NCBI GenBank assembly: GCA_963576565.1
Contig: OY755042.1
Coordinates: 14,176,262-14,240,261, forward strand
DNA: 64,000 nucleotides
DNA from: Aspidapion aeneum
Taxonomy: Eukaryota; Arthropoda; Insecta; Coleoptera; Brentidae
Direction of reading: 5' to 3'
Within the stretch, counting starts at the first letter, position 1. Every line of letters begins with the position of its first letter. The translations under genes and the position numbers were made by a program. The notes under the pieces were generated by a model. It had not been told where the DNA came from, searched no databases, and worked only from the letters and a program-made list of their open reading frames with translations. Below are positions 54,901 to 64,000 of this stretch, piece after piece.

Positions 54901-55012
54901 CAACCAAACAGTTTTAACAAGTTCCCAACGAAAGGCTCAAACCATCAGTATAATTCAATGCCGGTAGGGGTATTTTCCCTCGGAGTAGTTGTTTCTGGTG
55001 GTTTCACACAAA
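54738..55012. repeat. Large near-perfect hairpin (110-bp arms)
   Basis: The left arm 54738-54847 and right arm 54902-55012 are complementary with only a few mismatches (for example CCATTAGT/CCATCAGT and AAAGCC/AAAGGC). The 54-base loop is the second copy of the 67-bp direct repeat. This reads as an inverted duplication of one segment around a copied spacer. Confidence 0.92.
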
Positions 55013-55154
55013 ATCAGGATATTTGTGGGTAAACCAAAAATTAAATAAAAATCCGAAACAAGTTTTGTAAAAATTAGGTGCTTACATAAGCAAACCAGCT
55101 GCATCTATTCTAAATTAAGTTCTGTAAATAAGTGTGTCACAAAAGAAAATTACT
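55013..55154. other. Short spacer
   Basis: No feature recognised. Confidence 0.4.
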
Positions 55155-56353
55155 ACTACTATGTCGGTTTAGAACGTTTTTCTACATTGTCCGACGCCTA
55201 TTCTCCACCTTCTTCGATCCTGACAATCATCTTCCGTCAGGTTTGTTTGACTCATTGATCTTTGGATTGGCTATTGCCATTCCAGTTTAGGACGGCCTCT
55301 TTTTCTGCGCCCTATTGGTGGCCATTTTAGGACCTGCTTTGGTAATCTTTCGTCGTTCATCCGATATACATGGCCGTACCATATCAGTTGTCTTTTAGTG
55401 ATGTCATCCGTTATGCTTCCTTCGATTCCCATTCTTTCTTTTATGATCTAATTTTTTTATATGATCTGTTCTAAATATTCTCATTGATCTTCTTATTGCA
55501 TCCATTTCGACACTTTCCATTTTTGCTTTGTATTTTTCTGTTACGCGATAAATCTCTATTCCATAGAACAGCGAGCTCTTCACCATTTTTTCATATATGT
55601 TAAATTTTACATTCTTTTTTATCTCTCTGCTCTATAAAATACTGTTAAGACAACTAATCACCTTTTTTGCTTTTACTATTCTTTTTTCCAGTTCTTTACA
55701 GTCTGTTCTTGTCTTATCAAATGTGACACCCAAGTATACATACTCAATGCATGAAGATATTGTCTGTCCATTGTCTAGTTCTAACTCACTTGATTCGTTT
55801 CCAATAAATAAGTACTGTGTCTTGTCCACGTTCACTGTTAACCCCCACTTTTGGTATTCTTCCGTTAACTTTCTCATCATATACTCCATGTCTTCTTTAT
55901 CGTTAGCTACAATTACTTGGTCATCAGCAAACTGTAGTGTGTATATGGTAAATCGGTCGTTAAGTTGTAATTCCATGCCACGTACTTTACGTTTCCAGTT
56001 TTTTAGAGCTACTGCGATATATATTTTAAAAAGAGTTGGAGAGATACAACATCCCTGTCTTAAGCCTTTCGTTACCTGGAATTCTTTTGAAAGTCGTTTT
56101 CCAATTTTAATTTTAGATTTTGACCCTTTATCAAGTTCTTTTATCGCTTTTATATATGTATGATTGATATAAGTTTGTTCTAACACTGTCCATAATTTTT
56201 CTACTAGATCTGTATCATATGCTTTTTGTAGGTCCACAAAGGTAACATGAGTCTCTATATTTCTGGCACTCCTTTTCTCAATTACTTGTTTAAGACAACA
56301 AACATTATCACTACAAGATCTGCCTGCACAAAACCCACGTTGCTCTTCAAAAG
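55155..56353 (-). pseudogene. RTE-like LINE reverse transcriptase fragment
   Basis: From about 56353 the minus strand encodes FEEQRGFCAGRSCSDNV, FVDLQKAYDT, GLRQGCCISPTLFKIYI and the catalytic LQFADDQVIVAND, then MMRKLTEEYQKWGLTVNVDK. After frame breaks near 55630 and 55440 come MVKSSLFYGIEIYRV and WYGHVYRMNDERLPKQVL with a basic RRKRGRP tail. The open piece 55632-56237 holds most of the RT palm. The order and wording are those of 7364-8960, so both are one family. A short (TAG)n is at the 3' end (about 55155-55168). The endonuclease is missing, so it is 5'-truncated. Confidence 0.9.
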
Positions 56354-57240
56354 AAAATTACATCAACAAAAAGTGAAAAAAACTGCATGAGTTAAAACAG
56401 CATAGTAAATACTCTGGGTGAAACCTTTTCAAATTACAAAGTTTCTTTGCATCAGAAATGCCCGAATGGTAAATAAACATGGTAGCTCCCGATTATAAAA
56501 TATGAAAATACACGGTAAGGGCAAGTTATACAAAATTTTCACTTTCACCAGTATTTACTAAGACCTTAAAACTTAGCATTTTAGACCGGGTTTTAGTATC
56601 AAGTCTATAGCCTTGATACCGACCGGTTTAAGTGTATTTTTTTGATACTCACAGGTCAAATAACTGCAAAGATTTGGTTCACCCTAACGTGGAATATGCT
56701 AGTAAGCATTTCTCAGTGAGTTTCATCTCGTATAAATTTAAATTAACTTTAGAAATAGAGAAAAACCACATAAAAATATTGTAACAAAATGTCATTTTTT
56801 GGAAATTTAGTCCGTGCAGTCGTAGGATTCTCGTTAAAAATAGTCTCAAATTGTAGTACCACCCCTGAGGGGTGGTTTAAAGTTCGAAAAACAATAGAAA
56901 TAATCCATGATTGACAAAAAAACTTATATACAAAAATACATAAAGCTAAATAATACAAATAACTTAAACTATATCTAAGTTTAAAAAAAACATTTCCAAA
57001 CTAGTAAGAACCTTTTATTTTGAAATTTGTATTCGAGAACTTGGCTTTACTTTTATCTCAATTCTTTTTACGGAATGCCATTTTCACGTACTTGGCTGTT
57101 TTTTACATGAAATGTTTTTGTTATGATATTGTAAGAGGGTTTCGTCATCTAACGAATTTTCCCCTACTTTTGACGTCCCAGGGTTTCGGTCGATTCAATC
57201 CTGGGATTTCGAGGGATAGAATCGATCGAAATTTTGCCTC
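56354..57240. other. No gene recognised; possible leader of the LTR element
   Basis: A perfect hairpin ACCACCCCTGAGGGGTGGT sits at 56860-56878. On the minus strand 57240 down would be the leader or gag region if the LTR call below is right, but no gag-like frame is seen. Confidence 0.4.
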
Positions 57241-57248
57241 GGGCGCCA
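57241..57248 (-). other. Candidate primer-binding site
   Basis: The minus strand reads TGGCGCCCGAGG; the first eight bases fit the complement of a tRNA-Lys 3' end. The LTR would be expected to end in CA just before it, which is not evident, so this is tentative. Confidence 0.3.
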
Positions 57249-57852
57249 CTCTAGGAAATAAGGGAGCCTAGAGTCTCCCTTGCCTCTCGGGTATGCTTTT
57301 AAACAGTGGAGAATAACCAGGTAAGTAAACTACAATTTCATTAAAAACTCAATTTCTATAAATACTAGTTTATGTGTATTTTGTCATTTTAATTTAGTGG
57401 TACAAACCCTCAAAGAAAATAACTAAATATATGCAACTTAATAAATAAAACAAAACTATAAATGCCTTATTTCTATCAAGTCAAATAAAAAAAACTCCAG
57501 TTTACTTTGTTTGCGCTATTCTAGCACAGACAGTTAGGTATTTAAAAAAAAAGTGAAAGTTATGAAAAAGGACTTAAAACTCAACGCCTTATCACCTCGG
57601 AACTCTAACAAAAGGATTTAACAAATCTGGTTAGGTCCGATTAGATCGGATGGACGTTAGTTAAATACTGATTTCTTTTTGCCCCAAAAAGACTTTTCCC
57701 AACATAAAAAAAAATTGGAGAAAGATTTCCTTAAACAGCTGGTAGTTAATTACATACTATAATTTTACAAATTTACGGCTATTTAACTGGACGAAAACGA
57801 AACTTTACCAACTTTGAAGTTTCACAGGACTGGTCGGGTCATATATGTCTCG

Positions 57853-57873
57853 CGGTTCGGTTCGGTTCGGTTC
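57853..57873. repeat. TTCGG pentamer tract
   Basis: GCGGTTCGGTTCGGTTCGG, the same pentamer as at 34680-34712. Confidence 0.7.
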
Positions 57874-58196
57874 ATGTCGGTTATGTACAAAAGAAACGGA
57901 AAAAAAAATTAAACAGAATATTTACAAATAGAAACGGAATGTGGTACCACTTTAACAGGTTTAATTTACGGTGAGAGCATATATGTCTTACGGTAACAGG
58001 TAACAGGTTATTTACAAAAGAAACGGATAAAAAAATTAACTATACCAACTTTTAAGTTCATAAGGTCGCGGTGGGACACGGGTCTAACGTGGCAATAACG
58101 AAGCAATAATCGTGACAGAAAAAAAATCGTTAATTATGAAAAATAAAAAGAGAATTAGGAAGAAATTAATAAATACCACGTTTTATCTAAACGGGA

Positions 58197-59250
58197 GAGC
58201 TGGCTGCACAAAGCCGCGATGATTATGAGTCGGTGACGAAACATACGGCCCACGAAACATAATCTATAGCTTTGTTATCATTTTTGCTTTCTCGAAAGAG
58301 AACAAAAATAATAATTACAAAAACGGGAAACGGGAAACGAGAACGGGGGTTTAGCAAAGTGCTCCAATTATAAGTCGGTGACGAAACATACAGCCCACGA
58401 AATATAATCTATAGCTTTGTTATCATTTTTGATTCCTCGAAAGAGAACAAAAATAATAATAAAAAAACGGGATTCGGGAAACAAGGACGGGGGTTTAGCA
58501 AAGCGCTGCAATTATGAGTCGGTGACGAAACATACGGCCCACGAAACATAATCTATAGCTTTGTTATCATTTTTGCTTCCTTGAAAGAGAACAAAAATAA
58601 TAAAAAAACGGGAAACGAGGACGGGGGGTTTAGCAAAGCACTACAATTATAAGTCGGTGACGAAACATCCAGCCCACGAAATATAATCTATAGCTTTGTT
58701 ATCATTTTTTGCTTCCTCGAAAGAGAACAAAAATAATAATAAAAAAAAAACGGGAAACGGGAAACGAGGACGGGGGTTTAGCAAAGCGCTACAATTATGA
58801 GTCGGTGACGAAACATACGGCCCACGAAACATAATCTATAGCTTTATCATTTTTGCTTCCTTGAAAGAGAACAAAAATAATAAAAAAAACGGGAAACAGG
58901 AAACGAGGACGGGGGGTTTAGCAAAGCGCTACAATTATAAGTCGGTGACGAAACATACGGCCCACGAAATATAATCGATAGCTTTGTTATCATTTTTGCT
59001 TTCTCGAAAGAGAACAAAAATAATAAAAAAAACGGGAAACGAGGACGGGGGGTTTAGCAAAGCGCTACAATTATAAGTCGGTGACGAAACATACGGCCCA
59101 CGAAATATAATCGATAGCTTTGTTATCATTTTTGCTTTCTCGAAAGAGAACAAAAATAATAAAAACCAGGACAAGGGAAACTGGTGTGTCAAATCCGGGA
59201 TGATTATTACTTGGTGACGAACCTGCAGCCCACAAGTAATAAACCCGATT
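58197..59250. repeat. Tandem array, eight units of about 135-148 bp
   Basis: AGTCGGTGACGAAACAT recurs at 58228, 58373, 58517, 58652, 58800, 58940 and 59076, with a diverged eighth unit near 59210. Each unit contains GGCCCACGAAA, a TATAATCTATAGCTTTGTTA block, CTCGAAAGAGAACAAAAATAA and CGGGAAACGAGGACGGGGG. Unit length varies through the A-run and the duplicated CGGGAAA. It lies within the candidate LTR. Confidence 0.95.
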
Positions 59251-59852
59251 TGTTTCTTAATTTTCTTGCGAAAGAAAATTAATAAATACCAGAAAACATG
59301 TAAGATACTAACGGGAAATCCTGGGATCGGGAAAGGACAAACAAGTAATTTGCACGGTTCAAAATAAATTCAAATCAAATAGAATTATAAAAACTTTGAC
59401 TAAGGCAAAAACGAGGTTTCTTTTATAAATCCCATTCTTACCAGAAACCGGTCGACATCTACACACACCGCGTACCACCTATACATCGTGCTCGAACGAG
59501 AAACAAATCTCGAATCCCCGTATGGGCGAAGGCATTACTGTTTTATAGGCTAGAGCTCGGCTACAAATCGAGAACCAACGGAAATAACCGAATGAAACCC
59601 AACCACGTTTTTAAAAATGAACGTGGATTAACTTATTCGGAATATTATTTTATCTAGTCTTTTTGCAACAAACGTTTTGAAAGGCTTTAATGACATTCAT
59701 ATGTCAAAACGGCATTTTTCCTCGGAAAATATGAAACAAAATTAATAAGCGAAAATTGAGTCAGGTTTCAGTAAAAATATTTTTTAACTGTCTGAGCTTA
59801 AATAGTCTAGAAAATTAATTAAAACAATAAAAAAAATAGTAACTTCGTTACA

Positions 59853-59866
59853 TTCCCCACCTACTT
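59853..59866 (-). other. Candidate polypurine tract
   Basis: Minus-strand AAGTAGGTGGGGAA immediately upstream of TGTAACG. Confidence 0.45.
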
Positions 59867-60690
59867 CGGCAAAAAAAAAGAACAAAAAAAAATAAACTCA
59901 ATGACTACCTTTCTTTTTTCTTTTTTTTTTAACCTTACAAACGATTTACAAAATAACAAAAACTAAATTGAACAAAATAAAAAAAAACCTGCATTTCTCT
60001 CTGATCATACCCATCGCTAGTGCCTCTTAATGCTCTTAATAGTCTTGACGGTCCTCCAATGCTGTTCAGATTTCGGTACAACTTTGGGCCGGCACCCAAA
60101 GTTGAGTGGTTTTACGGAACACCCCTATACAAGGGTTGAAAATGCGGAACCTTGATAAACACCAAGGGAGCAGATTACTAACCATACGAAGCACCCTTAA
60201 CTTCCTGCGCTTTCCTTAGAACCCAAATGTTGGTTTACAGAAACTCCAATGCTAAACATCTTTTGGTATTGTAGCTTCGGTTTTTAAAATGCACCATTTT
60301 CCTCGACTAAAGAAGTTGTGTCTAGCGGTGTTATTTTTATCGGCGAGTTATTTTAGGTTGTCGTGACAACTTGTAACGGTTTCTTCAAGGTAAACCTACT
60401 ACACGGTCTGTAGTGCCCCTAAATTTAGTAGGGGTTGGCAGAACATTACTCACTAGACCTAGATCACTTTGGATCGGATCTGAGTAACAATTTTCCATAA
60501 CAAATTGTTAAAATTTTCTAATGGGATACTGGCGACAGCGGTTACAAAGTCGGTTATTTCCATTTGTTTTACCTCCTTCGGAGCTAGTATGGTGGTTTCC
60601 TCAATTGTATACATTGTAATTTACAACACCCTTAAGCTCTGAAAAGAGCTGTTCGGCTGTTCGGAAAGTGTACTGGTTAGATCTACTTTA
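59867..60690. other. Non-coding sequence upstream of the candidate LTR
   Basis: Very A-rich at 59870-59995, then mixed sequence. No env, pol or other frame is seen, so any element here would be non-coding internally. Confidence 0.5.
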
Positions 60691-60975
60691 TTGTTCATGC
60701 GGATAGTTCTGCCTTAAGGTTAAATCGGAGTTTGCGAACGAGTTTGCTACTGACGGTACTTCAAAGTACATCAAGTTGGGCTTTCGAAGGAACACGCAAC
60801 TTGAAGGAATAGCCTTGGACTGTGTATGTGGTAGTGCTCATGCGGATGGTACTGCCTTGAGGTTAAGTCGGAGTTTGCGAACGGGCTTATGGTGCTACTG
60901 ACGCTACGTCAAAATTCATCAAGTTGAGTTATTCGAAGTAGACCCGGTAACTTTAGAATAGTTTTGGAGTGAGTT
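60690..60975. repeat. Two-copy tandem repeat of about 138 bp
   Basis: CATGCGGAT(A/G)GT(T/A)CTGCCTT, GGAGTTTGCGAACG, CTACTGACG and CATCAAGTTG occur in the same order in 60697-60830 and 60838-60975, clearly diverged. Confidence 0.8.
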
Positions 60976-61069
60976 TGCGGTACTAATTGACCAGGTTAAG
61001 TGCGTAATTTGCTTCAAATTCAATTTTTCGTGAGGGGTGGTACCCGGACCATCGGGTTTTGGATCTCGG

Positions 61070-62540
61070 AGTTCTAACTTTTGGCGGTTTCCAAAGTTAT
61101 AAGTTTTTTTTTTCCGGAAATACCCCCGAATTACAGAAGGGATTTAAGTAATTTTAGCAACTCTAATCTGGATATTGACTGACCATCGGATTTTTCTACA
61201 GGGTGGCTGCTACATTATAACTTTTGGCGGTTTCGAAAGTGATAAGTTGTTGCCGGAAATACCCCGGGATTACAAAAAGGATTTAAGTAATATTATCTCC
61301 GAGTCTGGATTTTGACTGACCATCAGATATTTTCTACAGGTTGACTGCTAAGTTATAACGTTTGGCGGTTTCCAAAGTTATAAGTTGATTGATCACCGTT
61401 TTTTTTTCCAGAGGATTCATGGCTGCTGTTATAACTTTTGGCGATTTTCAAACTTATAAGTTGACTGATTACCGGTTTCTTTCTTCAGAGGCTTGATGGC
61501 TGTTGCATTATAACTTTCGCGGTTTCTTTCTTCAGAGGCTTGATGGCTGTTGCATTATAACTTTCGATGGGTTCCAAAGTTATAAAGTTTTTTTTTAAGT
61601 ACCCTTGAATTATTGGAAAAAAATAGATTGAATCTTAGAAAATAATCATCGGGTTTTGGAACTCGGAGTTATAACTTTTGGCAGCTTCCAAAGTTAAAAG
61701 TTGTTGTCGGAAGCCCCTTAAATTTTTGAAGGGGTTAAAAAAAAATATTATTTTTTTTTAAATAACTGGCCTAACCTCCGTGTTTTGGATCTTGAAGTTA
61801 TAACTTTTTGCGGTTTCTAAAGTTATAAGTTGTTACTGGAAATACCCCTAAATTACAGAAGGCTATTTAAGTAATCTTAGAAACTCTAATCTGGATTTTG
61901 ACTGACCATGGGGTTTTGTCCACAGGTTGGCTGCTGAGTTATAACTTTTGGCGGTTTCCAAAGTTACAAGTTGACTGAATACCGGTTTCTTTCTTTAGAG
62001 GCTTGATGGCTGCTGCATTATAACTTTTGGGCGGGTTTCAAAGTTATAAGGTATTTTTGAAGCGTCCTTAATGTATTGCAGGGTTTAAAAAAAAATAGAT
62101 TAAATCCTAGAAAATATCAGGATTTAAACTAATTATCGGGTTTTGGAGTTCGGAGTTATAACTTGTGGCGGTTTCCAAAGTTATAAATTGTTGCCGGAAA
62201 TACCCCTGAATTACAGAGAACTCCAATCTGGATTTTCACTGACCATCGGATTTTTTCTACAGGTTGGCTGCTGATTTATAACTTTTGGCGTTTTCCAAAT
62301 TTATAAGTGGACCGATTACCGGTTTTCTTCTTTAAAGGCTTGATGACTGCTACATTATAACTTATGGTGGGTTCCAAAGTTATAAGATGTTTTTAAAGCA
62401 CCCTTGAATTAAGGAAGGGGTTAAAAAGAAATAGATCAAATCTTAGAAGATAACTGGATTTAAACTAACCATCAGTTTTGGATCTCGGAGTTATAACTTT
62501 TGGCGGTTTCCAAAGTTATAAATTGTTACCGGAAACAACC
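61070..62540. repeat. Array of hairpin units TTATAACTTTTGG..CCAAAGTTATAA
   Basis: About a dozen copies of the imperfect palindrome (arms ATAACTTT / AAAGTTAT around GGCGGTTT) are spaced 60-140 bp apart, for example near 61076, 61217, 61350, 61430, 61558, 61672, 61800, 61940, 62022, 62158, 62278, 62358 and 62490. They alternate with blocks GGAAATACCCC..ATTACAG, CTGACCATCGG and ACCGGTTTCTTTCTT.AGAGG in a higher-order repeat of roughly 350-400 bp. It is non-coding. Confidence 0.88.
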
Positions 62541-63075
62541 GTAAATTACTGAGTTAATTTCCAGAATTTAATTTTAAAATTTAATTAACATAAAGTAAAA
62601 AAAAACAATACTAACTTCTATGCAATTTCGCTAACAAAAAAAAAACAAAATAAAAAAAAATTAAATTATATTTGAGTCAAATTATTTTATATTAATTTTT
62701 ATTACGTAAAAAAAAATTGCTAAGTGTATTTCCCCACATGGAAAACGGCTTCGTGCTTCAGTAAAGCAAATTCAAGTTTTAAACAAAAAAAACTAAAATT
62801 TTAAAAATTGTTGATAATCGAAAAATATTTTTAAATTAGTTTTCTATTTGAACAGGATTTTCTTTTTAAATCTGTTTTATTTTTGTTAATGGAATTTATA
62901 CGGTTAAACAAATATATTAATTTTTTTTGTTTAAAAAAAAACAATTCTACTCAAGAAAAAATATATGATTTTTGTTGAAATTACTTAAAAATTTTCTTTG
63001 TTTACAAAATTGAGATGCCAACTTCTAAACTCTTAGTATTGTCAGTTTAGAAGTTGGTACTCCGGTACGGAAACA
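62541..63075. other. AT-rich spacer with one hairpin
   Basis: CCAACTTCTAAACT (63018-63031) and AGTTTAGAAGTTGG (63044-63057) are perfect complements with a 12-base loop. Otherwise poly-A/T-rich and without genes. Confidence 0.7.
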
Positions 63076-63620
63076 GGTCCAATTAGGTCAGATCAGGTCG
63101 GGACATGTTAGTTACGGCTAGGTCAGGTCAGGTCCGGATTCGTCAGGTCAGGTCCGGATATGTCACGTCAGGTCCGGATATGTCAGGCTAAATCCAACTA
63201 GTTTAGATCAAGTCAGATTTGACTAGGTCAGGTCCGGCTATGTCATGTCAGGTCCAACTAGTTTGGGTCAGATCAGGTCAGATCCGACTAAATCAGGTCC
63301 GGCTAGTTCGGGTCTGGTCCGGATGGGTCAGGTCAGGTCCGGATAAGCCAGGTGAGGATCTGCTAAGTCAATCAAGTCAGTATGGGTCAGGCCTGTTCCA
63401 GATCGATCAAGTCAAATTCGGATAGGTCAGGTCAGGTCCAGATATGTTCGCGTCTAGCGAGGTCAGGTCAAGTTCGGATATGTCAGGTCAGGTCCGGTAC
63501 GGTTAGGCCATGTCAGGTCCGGATATGTCACGTTAGGTCCGGATATATCACGTCAGGTCCGGATATGTCAGGCTAGGTCCAGATAGGCCAGGCCAGCTTA
63601 GCTCAAATCAAGTCAAGTTC
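63076..63620. repeat. Minisatellite of about 20-bp GGTCAGGTCCGGATATGTCA units
   Basis: More than twenty degenerate units built of GGTCAGGTC, TCCGGATATGTCA and GTCCGGCTA. Long frames across it are low-complexity by-products. Scattered AGGTCAGGTC units continue to the window end. Confidence 0.92.
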
Positions 63621-64000
63621 GGATACTTACGATTAGGTACATCTAAAGTCAATATAACAAATACAATTCCAACTACAAAATGGCTTTAAGAAAAATTCTA
63701 ATTTAATACAATGGTTTTCCAGTCAGGTCAGGTCATATCAAAACGGTTACGCGTTTCAAATAAATCAGGTTCGGTAAGGTACATGTCACACAGAATCAAA
63801 ATGAAAAAGCCAAAAATAATCAAAATTATAAACTAGGTCAGATCAGGATGGTCTGGTTTGACTGGTATTCTCAGAGCATGTCAGGTATAAAACCGGTTAA
63901 TAATTTAAAGTTAAAAGAAAATTATTTAGTTTAACATAAAACATTTAAACACCTAATTGAAGTCAGGTCGGGTGACGCAGTATCTAGCTTTAATTAAAAG
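63621..64000. other. End of window; scattered minisatellite units
   Basis: Isolated CAGGTCAGGTCA words (63722, 63835, 63960) in AT-rich sequence. No gene. Confidence 0.5.

Larger units (their letters stand above)
57249..59852 (-). mobile_element. Candidate long LTR with tandem-repeat U5
   Basis: On the minus strand a purine run AAGTAGGTGGGGAA (59866-59853) is followed by TGTAACGAAGTTAC, a gypsy-like LTR start. About 300 bp on is a TATA box (CCTATAAAAC, around 59545), and after that come the roughly 140-bp tandem units (58197-59250). A primer-site-like TGGCGCCC lies at the far end. PPT-U3-TATA order is good evidence of an LTR; its end is uncertain. A second LTR is not in the window. Confidence 0.42.

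Noticed and set aside
58197..59250. Regularly spaced repeats that could suggest a CRISPR array
   Set aside because: Units are contiguous 135-148-bp tandem repeats without unique spacers, in a eukaryotic sequence.
63219..63576. Open frames with repeated SGPxxSGQV-like peptides
   Set aside because: By-products of the 20-bp minisatellite.

Overview
The window is eukaryotic, AT-rich and very repeat-dense. The content points to an arthropod, most likely an insect with a large genome: degenerate DD34D mariners, hAT elements with a TTF-type zinc finger, Penelope-like remnants, RTE-like and other LINE fragments, a Crypton-type tyrosine recombinase, tRNA-derived SINE heads, a short TTAGG tract, and the first coding exon of what looks like a muscle-segment-homeobox (msh/Drop) gene. 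Most of the sequence is transposable elements at different stages of decay, often nested. The species cannot be fixed from sequence alone.

Layout. 1-6.8 kb: a terminal-hairpin repeat and a complete but dead mariner. 6.8-9.5 kb: a 2.7-kb inverted-repeat element around an antisense RTE-like LINE. 9.5-11 kb: three-layer nesting of an old repeat, a hairpin element and a TA-flanked MITE. 14.2-17.6 kb: a deleted hAT, a Penelope-like fragment and a nearly intact Crypton bounded by matching palindromes. 18.1-21.3 kb: two fold-back elements, one with a 9-bp target duplication and AATAGCG-type subterminal repeats. 21.3-28 kb: mariner remnants, a tandem array, small MITEs and a mariner/MITE/MITE nest. 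28-39.1 kb: three members of one TA-flanked TIR family, AATATCGAA/AAGATCGAA fold-back relatives, and two hAT copies with perfect 8-bp target duplications. 39.2-43.9 kb: an exact 129-bp duplication, tRNA-derived sequences and more MITEs. 44.8-45.8 kb: the host exon and its probable promoter on the minus strand. 46-56.4 kb: a second mariner, dispersed repeats, three LINE fragments and a large imperfect hairpin. 56.4-64 kb: tandem arrays (about 140-bp units, hairpin units, about 20-bp units) around a candidate minus-strand LTR.

Only the 44848-45430 exon is a confident host gene. Its donor site opens toward lower coordinates and I found no homeodomain exon there. So most or all of 1-44847 may be one very long, transposon-filled first intron; this is an inference. 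The most interesting object is the Crypton at about 16.0-17.6 kb. It is a single reading frame with one in-frame stop and one lost catalytic arginine, both explained by CpG transitions. Its two ends carry matching palindromic sites that look like tyrosine-recombinase core sites.
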